64,000 bases of DNA from Actinospineispora eucalypti (GCA_014208095.1 JACHMT010000005.1:310001-374000); one strand, 5' to 3'. Counted from the first letter of the stretch, positions 46,783 to 58,005 are shown. A program made the numbers and translations. Notes: generated by a model not told the origin, from the sequence alone.

Positions 46783-48465
46783 TCAGTCGTCCAGGCTCTT
46801 GGGACGACCGGCCAGTTCGGCCTCGCGGGTTTCCGACTCCTCCGGGGCATGGCCGTTGCCGTGGCCGTTGGCCAGCTCGGCGCGGGCGCGCTCCAGTGCG
46901 GCGGTCTCCTCGGCCGGGTCCGGGCTCCAGAACGAGCCGGCCATCGGATGCCCGGCGGAACCGAGCTGGTTCATCCGCTTGGGCACCGAGGCGCCCTGGT
47001 AGGCCAGCGGGATCGCGTGGCCGTGCGAGTCGACCCCGGCCAGCGGCTGGTGCACCTCGATGAACTCACCGTGCGGCAGCCGCTTGATGATGCCGGTCTC
47101 GATGCCGTGCTCCAGCACCGCCCGGTCGCTGCGCTGCAGGCCCAGGCAGATCCGGTAGGTGGCCCAGTAGGCGAGCGGCGGCAGCAGGAAGATGCCGATG
47201 CGGCCGGCCCACGTGGTGGCGTTCAGCGAGATGTTGAACTTGTCCGCGATGATGTCGTTCGAACCGAGCAGCACCAGCCAGGTGTAGAACGTGATGGCCA
47301 TGGCACCCAGCGAGGTGCGCACCGGGACGTCCCGGGGGCGCTGCAGCAGGTTGTGGATCGCGTTGTCCTTGGTGAACTTCCGCTCGATCGCCGGGTACAC
47401 GGCGGCGAGGCCGTGGATCAGCGGCAGGAACAGCGGACTCGCCCAGAACGCCGGTGGGATCAGGTACGTGTCGAACAGGTTGATCTCCCAGGGCGGGAAG
47501 ATCCGCAGCATGCCCTCGGTGAACAGCACGTACCAGTCGGGCTGGGAGCCGGCGGAGATGTGCGCCGGGTTGTACGGCCCGAAGTTCCAGATCGGGTTGA
47601 TCTGGAAGAAGCCGGCCATCATGCAGATCACGCCGGTGGTGACCGCGAAGAACGCGCCGCCCTTGGCCGCGAAGGTGGGCAGGATGCGCACGCCCACCAC
47701 GTTCTTCTCGGTGCGGCCGGGGCCGGGGAACTGGGTGTGCTTCTGGTACCAGACCAGGCCCACGTGCACCGCGATCAGCGCCAGCAGGATGCCCGGCAGG
47801 AGCAGCACGTGCACGATGTACAGCCGCGGGATCAGCTCGGTGCCGGGGAACTCCCCGCCGAAGATCAGCCAGTGCACCCAGGTGCCGGCCACCGGAACGG
47901 AGAGCACGAAGCCGGACATGATCCGCAGGCCGGTACCGGAGAGCAGGTCGTCCGGCAGCGAGTAGCCGGTGAAGCCCTCCATGAAGCCCATCAGGATCAG
48001 CACGACGCCGATGATCCAGTTGGTCTCGCGGGGCTTGCGGAACGCGCCGGTGAAGAACGTGCGGAACATGTGCACGAACATCGCCGCCATGAACAGCAGC
48101 GCCGCCCAGTGGTGGATCTGCCGCATGAACAGGCCGCCGCGCACGTCGAAGGAGATCTCCAACGCGCTCTCGAACGCCCGCGACATCGGCAGGCCGCGCA
48201 GGTTGTCGAACACCCCGTTGTAGGTGACCTCCTCCATCGAGGGGTCGAAGAACAGCCCGAGGTAGGTGCCCGACAGCAGCAGGATGATGAAGCTGTACAG
48301 CGCGATCTCGCCGAGCATGAACGACCAGTGCGTCGGGAAGACCTTGTTGAACTGCTTGCGCATCCCGCCGGCCGGGTGGAACCGCTGGTCCAGCTCGTCC
48401 AGACTGGCCGCGGCCTTGGCCTTCAGCGGGTTGGAACTCGTGGTGGGTGTGGTGATTGAACTCAT
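46783..48465 (-). CDS. qcrB: Cytochrome bc1 complex subunit b
   Basis: The product is 560 residues, the long actinobacterial type with C-terminal extension. Eight or so membrane helices and the heme-binding region [18 protein letters not shown] are visible. It oxidises menaquinol and carries two b hemes. The ATG overlaps the qcrA stop (ATGA), so translation is coupled. It forms a supercomplex with the aa3 oxidase in related species. Confidence 0.96.
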   Translation of the reverse strand: MSSITTPTTSSNPLKAKAAASLDELDQRFHPAGGMRKQFNKVFPTHWSFMLGEIALYSFIILLLSGTYLGLFFDPSMEEVTYNGVFDNLRGLPMSRAFESALEISFDVRGGLFMRQIHHWAALLFMAAMFVHMFRTFFTGAFRKPRETNWIIGVVLILMGFMEGFTGYSLPDDLLSGTGLRIMSGFVLSVPVAGTWVHWLIFGGEFPGTELIPRLYIVHVLLLPGILLALIAVHVGLVWYQKHTQFPGPGRTEKNVVGVRILPTFAAKGGAFFAVTTGVICMMAGFFQINPIWNFGPYNPAHISAGSQPDWYVLFTEGMLRIFPPWEINLFDTYLIPPAFWASPLFLPLIHGLAAVYPAIERKFTKDNAIHNLLQRPRDVPVRTSLGAMAITFYTWLVLLGSNDIIADKFNISLNATTWAGRIGIFLLPPLAYWATYRICLGLQRSDRAVLEHGIETGIIKRLPHGEFIEVHQPLAGVDSHGHAIPLAYQGASVPKRMNQLGSAGHPMAGSFWSPDPAEETAALERARAELANGHGNGHAPEESETREAELAGRPKSLDD

Positions 48466-49613
48466 GATGATGGCCGCTCCCAGAAGCCAGGCCCGACGGC
48501 TTCGTCGAAATCACCGGTCGCTATGAAGTATCCCTCTTCGTCCACGCTGATGGGAAGTTGAGGTAGAGCACGTGTGGCCGGACCGAAAATCGGCTTGGCG
48601 TACTCGGTGGCGAGGAACTGTGACTGGTGGCAGGGGCACAGGATCCGGTTCGTCTGCGCCTCGAACAGCGAGGTGGGGCAGCCCAGGTGGGTGCACACCT
48701 TGGAGTAGGCGTAGTAGTCGCCGTAGTGGTAGTTCTCCCGGCCCTTGCGCTGGGTGACGCGCTCACCAGGGCGGAAGCGGATGAGCATGACCGCCGCGTC
48801 CGAGGCGCGGATGCCGTGGGCCAGCTTCTCCGCGTCCTCCATGTCGGTCAGCCGGAAGGGGAACACCGTCTCCATGGCGGCGGCGTCCAGGTCCTCCGGG
48901 CGGACCCGGAGCTCCGGCTTCTCCTTCATGATTTCCTCAGCGGAGAGACCGACGTCACGTCGCAGATAGACCTTCTCGCCCGGGTGCTCGGGCCGCCACG
49001 GGGTGTGCCACAGCGGTGATTCGGGGCCGTCCTTGAACGGGTTGCGCAGCAGGCCGCCCAGGACCGCGACGCCGGCGCCCAGGCCGAACACCGCGCCGGC
49101 GAGGCCGACGGTGCCCTTGATCAGGCCGCGGCGGGCGATCCCGGTGTCGTTCCCGGCGGCGGCCAGCTGGGCCAGGATGGTCCGCCGCTCCAGCTCGCCG
49201 GAGGGCCCGTCGTGGCGCTGCTGCACCGCGACCTCGTCCGGGAAGAACTTCTTCACGTAGGCGACCAGGCCGATGCCCAGCGCGAACACCGCGAGCCCGA
49301 AGGTCACCCCGATGATCGGGGTGAACAGCGAGTACAGCCAGTGGTGGGGGTCGCTCGGCGGGATGTAGTGCGACCACGGCCAGAAGATGAAGACACCGAG
49401 GAAGGCCAGCCCGGACAGGGTGGCGAGCAGGAACCACATCGCCACCGAACGCTCCGCGCGCCGCTCGGCCTTGGTGCCCGGTACCGGCCACTTGTTGGCG
49501 TTGCGGACGACGACGACGTCGTCCAGCTCGGCGGCCAGGGTGGCCAGCTGCTCCGGGGTCATCTCCTCGAGCTCGGCCTGACTCGGCCGGCGGGCAGTCG
49601 TGCCCTCGCTCAT
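48462..49613 (-). CDS. qcrA: Rieske iron-sulfur subunit of the bc1 complex
   Basis: The product is 383 residues. Three membrane helices are predicted, and a twin-arginine motif ARRGLIKG (Arg161-Arg162) lies ahead of the third, as in other actinobacterial Rieske proteins that use Tat for the last helix. The [2Fe-2S] ligands are in CTHLGCP and [11 protein letters not shown] 49613 overlaps the qcrC stop (ATGA), which fixes the start. An ErpA-type carrier may supply its cluster. Confidence 0.95.
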   Translation of the reverse strand: MSEGTTARRPSQAELEEMTPEQLATLAAELDDVVVVRNANKWPVPGTKAERRAERSVAMWFLLATLSGLAFLGVFIFWPWSHYIPPSDPHHWLYSLFTPIIGVTFGLAVFALGIGLVAYVKKFFPDEVAVQQRHDGPSGELERRTILAQLAAAGNDTGIARRGLIKGTVGLAGAVFGLGAGVAVLGGLLRNPFKDGPESPLWHTPWRPEHPGEKVYLRRDVGLSAEEIMKEKPELRVRPEDLDAAAMETVFPFRLTDMEDAEKLAHGIRASDAAVMLIRFRPGERVTQRKGRENYHYGDYYAYSKVCTHLGCPTSLFEAQTNRILCPCHQSQFLATEYAKPIFGPATRALPQLPISVDEEGYFIATGDFDEAVGPGFWERPSS

Positions 49614-50443
49614 GCCTTCGCTCCCAACCACAACGTGACGGCGACCAACGCGGTGATGCCGACAACCCAGACCATCAGGCCCTCGGAAACCGGGCCGATG
49701 CCGCCCAGCGGGTTCCCGCCGGGGCTGTTCTGCCCCTCGGAGACCGACTTGACGAAGGCGATGATGTCCTTCTTCTCCTCCGGCGTGAGCTGCCGGTCGG
49801 AGAAGTGCGGCATGTTCTGCGGGCCGCTCAGCATCGCGGTGTAGATCTGCTCCTCGCTGGCCGGGGCCAGCGGCGGGCCGAACTTGCCGGAGGAGAGCGC
49901 GCCGCCCTGCCCGGTGAAGTTGTGGCAGGAGGTGCAGTTCATCCGGAACAGCTCACCGCCGCGGGCCGGGTTCGACCCGCGCAGCGCCATGCCGTGCTCG
50001 GCCGGCCGCTCCGGGCCACCGCCGTTGGCCTGCACGAACGCGGACAGCGCGTCGACGTTGCGGGCGCCCTCGGGGGTCTTGGTGTCCAGCTCGTGCAGGG
50101 GGTGCTTGCGCTCCGCCTGCGCCTCCTGGCGGGCCAGCGGCATCCGGCCGCTGGAGACCTGGAAGTAGGTGGCGGCGGACCCGGCGCCGATCAGGCTGAC
50201 CCCTCGGTCCGGCACACCCTGCAGGTTGGCCCCGTGGCAGGAGATGCAGTGGTTCTCGTAGACCTGCTGCCCCTGGGCGACCAGCTGGGAGTCGTCCGCC
50301 GCCTGCGCCACCTGGGGCTGGGGTGCGACCGCCGAGTACAGCACGCCCGCGCTGAGCAGGGCTATGCCGAGCGCCAGCCCGCCGGCGACGCGGCGTTGGA
50401 ACTTGCTCCGTCCACTGCGACGGCGTGTGGTGGTGGTTCTCAT
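49610..50443 (-). CDS. qcrC: Diheme cytochrome c subunit of the bc1 complex
   Basis: The product is 277 residues from ATG 50443. A basic start is followed by a membrane segment (residues 19-40), two heme c sites CISCH (66-70) and CTSCH (170-174), and a C-terminal anchor helix. Heme attachment takes place outside the membrane. The protein replaces soluble cytochrome c by passing electrons straight to CtaC. A GTG 36 bp upstream is an alternative start. Confidence 0.94.
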   Translation of the reverse strand: MRTTTTRRRSGRSKFQRRVAGGLALGIALLSAGVLYSAVAPQPQVAQAADDSQLVAQGQQVYENHCISCHGANLQGVPDRGVSLIGAGSAATYFQVSSGRMPLARQEAQAERKHPLHELDTKTPEGARNVDALSAFVQANGGGPERPAEHGMALRGSNPARGGELFRMNCTSCHNFTGQGGALSSGKFGPPLAPASEEQIYTAMLSGPQNMPHFSDRQLTPEEKKDIIAFVKSVSEGQNSPGGNPLGGIGPVSEGLMVWVVGITALVAVTLWLGAKA

Positions 50444-50492
50444 CGCGGAGTCTCGAACCCTCGCTGTCAGGTCGGGCACCCTGGTGGATGCT

Positions 50493-51104
50493 TCAGCGGA
50501 TGAAGTAGATCACGGCGAACAGGCCGATCCAGACCACGTCGACGAAGTGCCAGTAGTAGGACACGACGATCGCGGCGGTGGCCTGTGCCGGGGTGAACTT
50601 GCTGAGCTTGGTCCTGATCAGCAGGAAGATGAACGCGATGAGGCCGCCGGTGACGTGCAGCGCGTGGAAGCCGGTGGTCAGGTAGAAGACCGTGCCGTAT
50701 GCGCTACCCGGGATGGTGGTGGCGTGGTGCTCGATGAGCACCCGGTACTCGTTCACCTGGCCGAGCACGAAGAACGTGCCCATGGCCAGGGTGATCAGGT
50801 ACCAGCGCCGCAGGCCGAACACGTCGCCGCGTTCGGCGCAGAACACGCCGTACTGGCAGGTGAACGAGGACGCCACCAGGACGATCGTCACCACCAGCGC
50901 GTACGGGACGTTCAGCTCCGTCGGCGGTGGTGGCCACTCACCGACGTTCTGCGCGCGCGCCGTGAAGTAGATCGCGAAAAGGCCAGCGAAGAACATCAGC
51001 TCGCTGGACAGCCAGACGATCGTGCCGATGCTGACCATGTTCGGTCGGTTCAGCGAGTGAATGCGCTGGCTGATATTTGGCGCTGCCGTCGTCACGGGGG
51101 TCAT
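50493..51104 (-). CDS. ctaE: Cytochrome c oxidase subunit III
   Basis: The product is 203 residues with five membrane helices. Family features are the start [20 protein letters not shown], the central [19 protein letters not shown] with the conserved His, and the end [19 protein letters not shown]. It begins the operon ctaE-qcrC-qcrA-qcrB, the order known from M. tuberculosis Rv2193-Rv2196. The ATG is at 51104. Confidence 0.96.
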   Translation of the reverse strand: MTPVTTAAPNISQRIHSLNRPNMVSIGTIVWLSSELMFFAGLFAIYFTARAQNVGEWPPPPTELNVPYALVVTIVLVASSFTCQYGVFCAERGDVFGLRRWYLITLAMGTFFVLGQVNEYRVLIEHHATTIPGSAYGTVFYLTTGFHALHVTGGLIAFIFLLIRTKLSKFTPAQATAAIVVSYYWHFVDVVWIGLFAVIYFIR

Positions 51105-51276
51105 TATTAACCCGAGCGGACGCTCCCGTCGGGTCAGGGTTCGGCACTATCAGTCACATGTGTCGTGGCACACCGAGAGAAGCGTCAGCGGAAACGAGCG
51201 TCGGCACGGTATCGGCGGTGCCTGAGGGCGCGGATATCATCGGGCGGCCAGGTCAATGCCGAGGGAAGTAGGGCTC

Positions 51277-51717
51277 GTGAGCAACCCCGTGAGCAAGGCC
51301 GGAGACGCGGGGCACGCCCGCACCGTGCTGGTCTTCAGCCACCGCGCCAAGGTGCGCGAGTCGATCACCACCGCGGTGGGCCGCCGGCCCGCGCCGGACG
51401 TGGGCCGGGTGAAGTTCCTGGAGGCCTCGACCGTGGCCGAGGTGCTGGCCGCCATGGACTCGGGCCAGGTGGACCTGGCCATCCTGGACGGTGAGGCGCA
51501 GCCCACCGGCGGCATGGGTCTGTCCCGGCAGCTGAAGAACGAGATCACCGACTGCCCGCCGATCGTGGTCGCGGTGCAGCGCAAGGACGACCGCTGGTTG
51601 GCCACCTGGTCGCAGGCGGACGCGGTGCTCGTGCACCCGCTGGACCCGCTGCTGGCCGCCGAGACCGTGGCCGACGTGCTGCGCGGCACCGCGGTGCCGG
51701 CGGCGCCGGCCGGGTAG
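51277..51717 (+). CDS. Receiver-like domain protein without output domain
   Basis: The product is 146 residues from GTG 51277 (GAGGGAAG upstream). The fold looks like a response-regulator receiver: VLVFSHRAKVRESITTAVG, VDLAILDGEAQPTGGMGLSR with a candidate phospho-Asp, and a late PLDPLLAAETVADVL. No DNA-binding part is present. It resembles single-domain actinobacterial proteins I recall as Rv3143-like. A partner kinase is not in the window. It ends 3 bp before trpD, so the two are probably coupled. Confidence 0.75.
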   Translation: MSNPVSKAGDAGHARTVLVFSHRAKVRESITTAVGRRPAPDVGRVKFLEASTVAEVLAAMDSGQVDLAILDGEAQPTGGMGLSRQLKNEITDCPPIVVAVQRKDDRWLATWSQADAVLVHPLDPLLAAETVADVLRGTAVPAAPAG

Positions 51718-51720
51718 GGC

Positions 51721-52776
51721 GTGTCCGAGTCGACCCGCACGTGGGCGGGTCTGTTGAGCCATCTGCTTGCCGGTTCCGACCTCACCGAGGCGGACACCGG
51801 ATGGGTGATGGACCAGGTGCTCGCCGGTGACGCGAAGGACGTCTCGCTGGCCGGCTTCCTGGTCGCGCTGCGGGCCAAGGGCGAGACCCCCGAGGAGATC
51901 GCCGGGCTGGCCGAGGCGATGCTGGCCCGGGCCCGCCGGGTCACGCTGGCCGCGCCGGCCGTGGACGTGGTCGGCACCGGTGGGGACCGCTCCCACAGCG
52001 TGAACATCTCCAGCATGACGGCCATCGTGGTGGCCGCGGCCGGCGTGCCGGTGGTCAAGCACGGCAACCGGGCCGCTTCCTCCCGGTGCGGCGCGGCGGA
52101 CCTGTTCGAGGAGCTGGGCGTCACCATCGCGCTGTCCCCGGAGGGGGTGCGGCGGTGTGTGGAGGAGGTGGGCATCGGATTCTGCTTCGCCCCGGCCTTC
52201 CACCCGGCCTTCCGGCACGCCGGGGCGGTGCGCCGGGAGCTGGGTGTGCCCACCGCGATGAACATGCTCGGGCCGCTGACCAACCCGGCCCAGCCCGCCG
52301 CGGGCCTGGTCGGCTGCGCGGACCTCCGGCTGGCCCCGGTGATCGCCGACGTGCTGGCCGGCCGGGGGGCCTCGGCGCTGGTGGTGCGGGGCGAGGACGG
52401 GCTGGACGAGATCACCACCACCGACCGGACCTCGGCCTGGGTGGTTTCCGCCGGTCGGGTGCGGCAGGGCCTGCTGGACGCGGCCGACCTGGGAATCGCC
52501 AGGGCGACCATGGCGGACCTGCGCGGCGGCGACGCGCCCTACAACGCCGACGTGGCGCGCCGGCTGCTGGCCGGCGAGACCGGTCCGGTGCGGGACGCGG
52601 TGCTGGTCAACGCGGCCGGCGCGGTGGCCGCGTTCACCGGGTTCACCGACGGCGGCGCGGGGCTGCTCGAGGACATGCGTCGGGCGCTGGACCGGGTCGC
52701 CCAGGCGATCGACTCCGGCGCGGCCACGGAGCTGCTGGCCCGGTGGGTGGACGTGGCGAAGTCGGCGGCGGACTGA
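51721..52776 (+). CDS. trpD: Anthranilate phosphoribosyltransferase
   Basis: The product is 351 residues. The PRPP motif [15 protein letters not shown] is present, followed by [20 protein letters not shown] and [13 protein letters not shown]. It makes phosphoribosylanthranilate in tryptophan synthesis. No other trp gene is nearby, as also in M. tuberculosis (Rv2192c). GTG 51721 follows the previous stop by 3 bp. It is followed by a degraded gene and a repeat rather than a terminator that I can see. Confidence 0.96.
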   Translation: MSESTRTWAGLLSHLLAGSDLTEADTGWVMDQVLAGDAKDVSLAGFLVALRAKGETPEEIAGLAEAMLARARRVTLAAPAVDVVGTGGDRSHSVNISSMTAIVVAAAGVPVVKHGNRAASSRCGAADLFEELGVTIALSPEGVRRCVEEVGIGFCFAPAFHPAFRHAGAVRRELGVPTAMNMLGPLTNPAQPAAGLVGCADLRLAPVIADVLAGRGASALVVRGEDGLDEITTTDRTSAWVVSAGRVRQGLLDAADLGIARATMADLRGGDAPYNADVARRLLAGETGPVRDAVLVNAAGAVAAFTGFTDGGAGLLEDMRRALDRVAQAIDSGAATELLARWVDVAKSAAD

Positions 52777-52789
52777 TCACGGTTCGCCT

Positions 52790-53000
52790 GCCTCGGACGG
52801 GCGTCGCGGCGCTGGTGGCCGGGGCGGCGGCGCGTCGCTGGTGCTGGCCGGGCCCGCTAGCGCCCGGGCCTACTCGTGCGACCAGCAGCCCGGGGCGACC
52901 CCGGGGGTGACGGAGACCCCCGAGCCGCGGATCATGAACGTGCGGGTCGGCGCGGTCGAGCCGGACGTCGCGGTGAACTGCTCCGTGCACTCCGAGCCGG
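52790..53000 (+). pseudogene. Possible remnant of a small secreted protein gene
   Basis: Two overlapping frames together read like a signal peptide and mature start: one gives RTGVAALVAGAAA, the next (from 52829) SLVLAGPASARAYSCDQQPG then TPEPRIMNVRVGAVEPDVAV. A single frameshift in a run of GGC repeats near 52820-52830 would join them. No good start codon is present at the 5' end, and the frame runs into repeat sequence at about 53000. I infer a secreted protein gene broken by frameshift and cut by the repeat; it could also be chance. Confidence 0.35.
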
Positions 53001-53100
53001 TCCGCCATCCGGCGGCCCCTCTGCGTGTGGCTACGCTCGGTGACCGTTGGCTGCGGCTGGCAGCCGCAAACCCAGCGTCTGAAGGGGTCGCGCCAGGGGG

Positions 53101-53163
53101 TGATCGCCATCAATGGCGGTTTAGCCTCGAAAATCGACGCCAAGCCGCCAGGAACAGCGATCA
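53101..53163. repeat. 63-bp nested palindrome core, copy 3 (element D)
   Basis: The blocks TGATCG, TGGCGGT, CGAAAATCG, GCCGCCA and CGATCA occur at the same offsets as in copies 1 and 2. The left flank (about 53005-53060, GCGGCCC, TGCGT, GTTGGCTG) is related to the left inner part of element B at 27861-27920, and the right flank (53205-53245) to elements B and E. Clear termini were not found. It lies between convergent trpD and DUF3291 genes. Confidence 0.78.
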
Positions 53164-53248
53164 CCCTATTTCTGCGCCTGGTAACGGTCAGTGACCAGGT
53201 GCGGAAACCAAAGCGCAACGGGCCACACCGCACAACCGAAGCCGCGGC

Positions 53249-53743
53249 TCAGCGTGCGCTGCAGAACCAGCCGTCGTCCACCTTCGGGGTGATGCCGACC
53301 GGCGGCGGGAACGGCGTGCGGAAGGTGAACGCGTAGTCGGTGGGTCCGTGCGTGCGCAGGTGGGCCAGCCGCAGCTCGGCCTCGGCGACGGTGGGCAGCT
53401 GGCCGGCCGGCAGCCACCACATCGCCTGGTAGGCGGGTTTCATCGCCTCGAACCACTCGCGGCGCCGGCGCATGACCCGCACGTGGTCGCTCCGGTAGAC
53501 GTAGTCGGCGAGCGCCTCCATCGAGGCCCACACGCTCATGTTCACGATCAGCCGGTCGTCGCCGAAGGCGCGGACCGCGGTCGCGTCGCCGTCCTCGGTC
53601 TGCAGCCGCCACACGAACCCGGGCGCGGCGTCGGCCAGTGCGTTGATCTCGTCGAGGGCGGCCACGAAGCCGGCCAGCCGGGGAGTGGTGAGGGGTTCCA
53701 GCGGCAGCGCGATGTTCACCTGAGCGAGGTGGAAGTCGGTCAC
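53249..53743 (-). CDS. DUF3291 domain protein
   Basis: The product is 164 residues. It reads FHLAQVNIALPLEPLTTPRL at the start and LIVNMSVWASMEALADYVYR and HVRVMRRRREWFEAMK in the middle. This is the DUF3291 dimeric alpha-beta barrel family, which resembles small monooxygenases, but no function is established. The GTG start is at 53743. It ends at the border of repeat element D. Confidence 0.85.
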   Translation of the reverse strand: MTDFHLAQVNIALPLEPLTTPRLAGFVAALDEINALADAAPGFVWRLQTEDGDATAVRAFGDDRLIVNMSVWASMEALADYVYRSDHVRVMRRRREWFEAMKPAYQAMWWLPAGQLPTVAEAELRLAHLRTHGPTDYAFTFRTPFPPPVGITPKVDDGWFCSAR

Positions 53744-53753
53744 CCGATCGAGG

Positions 53754-53876
53754 CTAACGCTTGCGCTGAGACCACCACCAGCGCAATGCGACGGTCAGTG
53801 CGAGCAGCATGAACCCGAGGCTGACCAGCTGGCCGAGCGGCGAGGAGAGCCCGGTGGGGTCCGCGTCGGTGAACAT
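53754..53876 (-). CDS. Very small single-helix membrane protein
   Basis: The product is 40 residues: a short acidic start (MFTDADPTG), one hydrophobic helix (LGQLVSLGFMLLALTVALRW) and a basic tail WWSQRKR, so the C-terminus should face the cytoplasm. The layout is credible for a real small protein and the ATG is good, but length makes this uncertain. It lies just upstream of the DUF3291 gene on the same strand. Confidence 0.5.
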   Translation of the reverse strand: MFTDADPTGLSSPLGQLVSLGFMLLALTVALRWWWSQRKR

Positions 53877-53927
53877 GCGACCAGAGTACCGACGCGCCCC
53901 GTTTCCGGGGTGTCCTAACGTGGCCGG

Positions 53928-54122
53928 GTGCGACTGACGCATTTCCGTGAGCGGATGACCGAGGAGTTCGGTGCGGCCAGGGCTGACACGCTGGCCGCCG
54001 ACCACGTGTTTGCCGAGCTGGACAGGCAGACGGTGAACCAGGCGCTGGAGGCCGGCTGGGATCCCCGGGCGGTATGGCGGGTGGTCTGTTCGACCTTCGA
54101 CGTGCCCTCGGAGCGACGGTGA
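53928..54122 (+). CDS. DUF3046 domain protein
   Basis: The product is 64 residues: LTHFRERMTEEFGAARADTL, then LDRQTVNQALEAGWDPRAVW. This is the DUF3046 family, found next to recA in many actinobacteria (M. tuberculosis Rv2738c). Its function is unknown. The GTG start at 53928 is typical. The gene sits 184 bp upstream of recA on the same strand. Confidence 0.9.
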   Translation: MRLTHFRERMTEEFGAARADTLAADHVFAELDRQTVNQALEAGWDPRAVWRVVCSTFDVPSERR

Positions 54123-54159
54123 GCGGGGGATTGTCCCGCATCGGCGTGTCGGTTTCACC

Positions 54160-54175
54160 TCGAACAGTCGTTCGG
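54160..54175 (+). promoter_or_regulatory. LexA (SOS) box upstream of recA
   Basis: TCGAAC-AGTC-GTTCGG matches the actinobacterial LexA consensus TCGAAC-n4-GTTCGA at all but the last base. CTATGGT follows at once, as in the DNA-damage promoter region of mycobacterial recA. The site lies about 130 bp before the recA start. Confidence 0.8.
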
Positions 54176-54306
54176 CTATGGTGTTGTCCACATCCGGTGG
54201 AGCTGTCCACAGGCGATGCCCGCGGTCACGGAATTGTCGGTCGCGGCCCCTACCGTGAACCTGCCAGTCCGCAACGCGTCCCTACGTCCTCACAAGGTGG
54301 CATCCG

Positions 54307-55344
<1,038 letters not shown>

Positions 55345-55346
55345 TC

Positions 55347-55874
55347 GTGCGGCCAGCGGGTGAGACCGACCCGCCCGGTGACCCGGAGACCGTAGCCAGG
55401 GCCGTCTGCCTGCGGCTGCTCACCGATCGGGCGCGGACCAGGGCCGAGCTGGCCGGGGCGCTGCGTCGGCGCGGCGTGCCGGAACCGGTCACCGAGCAGG
55501 TGCTCGGCCGGTTCTCCGACGTCGGCCTGATCGACGATGCGGCGTTCGCCGAGCAGTGGGTGCACTCCCGGCACCAGTCCCGAGGGCTGGGCCGGCGTGC
55601 CCTGGCCACCGAGCTGCGCCGCAAGGGCGTCGACGGCGAGGTGGCCGGCCGCGCGGTCGCCTCACTGGACCGCGAGCAGGAGCAGCGCCGGGCGCGCGAA
55701 CTGGTGGACAAGCGGCTGCGCGGCGTGGACGCCACCGACCCGAAGACGGTGAACCGCCTGGTGGCGATGCTCGCCCGCAAGGGCTACCCGGCCGGGCTGG
55801 CCTACCAGGTGGTCCGGGACGCGCTGCGCGAGCACGGTGCCGAAGATCTGCCGGACGAGGTCGACTTCGACTGA
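55347..55874 (+). CDS. recX: RecA regulatory protein RecX
   Basis: The product is 175 residues of helical RecX repeats: VARAVCLRLLTDRARTRAEL, VTEQVLGRFSDVGLIDDAAF, ALATELRRKGVDGEVAGRAV and NRLVAMLARKGYPAGLAYQV. RecX binds RecA filaments and limits their growth. The GTG start nearly abuts recA, so the two are co-transcribed and share LexA control. The stop is 1 bp from the stop of the convergent LysR gene. Confidence 0.94.
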   Translation: MRPAGETDPPGDPETVARAVCLRLLTDRARTRAELAGALRRRGVPEPVTEQVLGRFSDVGLIDDAAFAEQWVHSRHQSRGLGRRALATELRRKGVDGEVAGRAVASLDREQEQRRARELVDKRLRGVDATDPKTVNRLVAMLARKGYPAGLAYQVVRDALREHGAEDLPDEVDFD

Positions 55875-55875
55875 C

Positions 55876-56823
55876 CTACTGCCGGTGCAGCACGGTGACG
55901 TCGGCGTCCACGCTGCCGATCGCCGGCATGGTCCGTACGTAGGAGAGCAGCATGTCGTGGAAGGCCAGCGCGGCGTGCGTGGTCGCCACGTCGGCGCGCT
56001 GGGCCAGTGCCACCGTGCGGTACAGCGGCGGCAGCAGGGTGGTGCGGCGCAGCCGGGGCCGGCCGGCGAACACCAGGTCGGGCACCACCGCCACGCCGGT
56101 GTCGTTCTCCACCAGCCGCAGCACCGCGTCCATCTCGCCGCCCTCCACGGCGAACTTCGGGGACAGCCCGGCGTCCCGGTAGGCGCGCAGGGTGACCTCG
56201 CGCAGGTCGTAGCCCTGGCGGAACATGACCAGCTCGTGGCGGGACAGCTCGGCCAGCGTCATCGAACCGCGCCGGTTCGGGGTCGAGTCGGCGCGCGCCG
56301 AAGCCACCGACAGCCGCTCCCGCAGCAGCGGCTTGATGGACAGCGCCGGGTCGAGGCCGGATGGCGGCACGATCACCAGCGCCACGTCCAGCTCGCCGCG
56401 CAGCAGGTCGCGGACCAGCAGCTGGGAGCCGTTCTCGGACAGCTCCAGGTGGATCTCCGGGTGCTGCTCGTGGAACAGCCGCAGCACGTCGGCCAGCAGG
56501 CCGAGGCACAGGCTGGGGGTGGCGCCCACCCGCACCCGGCCGCTGCGCAGCCCGATCAGCTCGGCCACGGCCGTGCGCGCGTCCTCGCTGTCCGCCAGCA
56601 TGCGGCGGGCCGCCGGGAGCACGGCCTCCCCGGCCGGGGTCAGCGCCAGCTCGCCGCGCGCGCCGGACCGGCCGCGCTCCACCAGCGCGGCGCCCAGCTC
56701 CGCCTCCAGCGCCTGGATCTGCCGGCTCAGCGTGGGTTGCGCCACGCCGCAGCGCTCCGCCGCGCGGGTGAAGTTGCGCACGTCGGCCAGCGCGACGAAG
56801 TACGCGAGCTGCAGGAGTGTCAC
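55876..56823 (-). CDS. LysR family transcriptional regulator
   Basis: The product is 315 residues. The N-terminal helix-turn-helix is clear (LQLAYFVALADVRNFTRAAE, GVAQPTLSRQIQALEAELGA), followed by a periplasmic-binding-protein-like effector domain. GTG 56823 was chosen to match the family start. It is divergent from the succinate dehydrogenase operon with 370 bp between, so control of sdh is possible. The effector is unknown. Confidence 0.9.
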   Translation of the reverse strand: MTLLQLAYFVALADVRNFTRAAERCGVAQPTLSRQIQALEAELGAALVERGRSGARGELALTPAGEAVLPAARRMLADSEDARTAVAELIGLRSGRVRVGATPSLCLGLLADVLRLFHEQHPEIHLELSENGSQLLVRDLLRGELDVALVIVPPSGLDPALSIKPLLRERLSVASARADSTPNRRGSMTLAELSRHELVMFRQGYDLREVTLRAYRDAGLSPKFAVEGGEMDAVLRLVENDTGVAVVPDLVFAGRPRLRRTTLLPPLYRTVALAQRADVATTHAALAFHDMLLSYVRTMPAIGSVDADVTVLHRQ

Positions 56824-56993
56824 GTGAATAGCGTAGGTGCATTGTTTCAGCGCCAGCGATGCAACAACGGCACGCCCAGGTGGCGGCGACGCCGGGCGAC
56901 CAGCGGGAACTCCAACGGTTCGGCGTCTCGGGTGAAGTTGCGCACTCAGCACCGGGTGGCCGGCACCGCGAACTGGGCCGGAGAAGGCGTCAT

Positions 56994-57054
56994 AGCAACT
57001 GAGCATCGGTTGCTTTCGTGTGATGCATTGGACGCCTGTCAACCGCGGTAGTTG
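56994..57054. promoter_or_regulatory. Inverted repeats in the LysR/sdh divergent region
   Basis: AGCAAC (56994-56999) and GTTGCT (57009-57014) form an inverted repeat with a 9-bp spacer, and CAAC (57040-57043) and GTTG (57051-57054) form another around CGCGG. Either could be a regulator site for the sdh operon. The rest of the 370-bp gap 56824-57193 shows no gene that I can support. Confidence 0.3.
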
Positions 57055-57193
57055 GCTGTACCCCTGAACATCAATCCCGTACTGACCACCGTATTCTCAG
57101 CTCAATATCACAGCTCCGGCGTGCCCTGGCACAGCGACGACCTACCACCGCGAGGGGCGGGCCGCCGGCGCACAACAGGTAAGGAAACCTGAC

Positions 57194-57994
57194 GTGTCCA
57201 CCACCGCAGATGCGTCCGCCGGCCGGGCGCAGATCAGCGCACGCACTCTCCGAACCGACCGATGGTGGCTTCCGCCGCTATGGACCGTCATCGGTCTGTC
57301 GGCGTGGGTCATCTATGCCACGGTTCGGGTTTTCCTGCAGAACAACTACTGGGTACCGGAGTACCACTACCTGACGCCGTTCTACTCGCCGTGCGTCTCG
57401 CTCGGCTGTGACCCCGAGGCGGCGATGTTCGGCCGGTTCCTGCCGGACTGGCCGATCCTGCCGTTCGGCGCGCTCACGCTGCCGTTCCTGCTGCTGTTCC
57501 GGATGACCTGCTACTACTACCGGAAGGCCTACTACCGGTCCTTCTGGCAGTCGCCGCCGGCCTGCGCGGTCGCCGAGCCGCACAGCCGCTACACCGGTGA
57601 GACCCGGTTCCCGCTGCTCGGGCAGAACCTGCACCGCTACTTCTTCTACTTCGCCGTGATCATCTCGGTGGTCAACACCATCGACGCGATCCTCGCCTTC
57701 CACGGCGAGGACGGCGGCTTCGGCATCGGCCTCGGCACGCTGGTCCTGCTGGGCAACGTGATCATGCTGTGGGCGTACACGCTGTCCTGCCACTCCTGCC
57801 GGAGCATCATGGGCGGCCGCTTGAACCACTTCTCCCAGCACCCGGTCCGCTACTGGTTCTGGACCCAGATCACCAAGCTGAACGCCAAGCACCAGGAACT
57901 GGCCTGGACCACGCTGGGAACCCTGGCGCTGACCGACTTCTACGTCATGGCGGTCGCGGCCGGCTGGTTCGCCGACCCGCGGATCGTGAACTGA
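57194..57994 (+). CDS. Membrane anchor subunit of Sdh1-type succinate dehydrogenase
   Basis: The product is 266 residues with about five membrane helices, rich in aromatic residues (RMTCYYYRKAYYRSFW, LHRYFFYFAVIISVVNTIDA) and with several His that could hold heme. It matches the type of M. tuberculosis Rv0249c, the anchor of Sdh1. GTG 57194 follows AAGGAAA. sdhA starts 11 bp after its stop. Classical SdhC and SdhD are not present, so this single long protein should serve as anchor. Confidence 0.85.
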   Translation: MSTTADASAGRAQISARTLRTDRWWLPPLWTVIGLSAWVIYATVRVFLQNNYWVPEYHYLTPFYSPCVSLGCDPEAAMFGRFLPDWPILPFGALTLPFLLLFRMTCYYYRKAYYRSFWQSPPACAVAEPHSRYTGETRFPLLGQNLHRYFFYFAVIISVVNTIDAILAFHGEDGGFGIGLGTLVLLGNVIMLWAYTLSCHSCRSIMGGRLNHFSQHPVRYWFWTQITKLNAKHQELAWTTLGTLALTDFYVMAVAAGWFADPRIVN

Positions 57995-58005
57995 GGGCTG
58001 CACTG

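Noticed and set aside
56838-56863. TGCAT ... ATGCA inverted repeat just upstream of the LysR start
   Set aside because: Too short and with a long spacer; no T-n11-A core could be placed with confidence.
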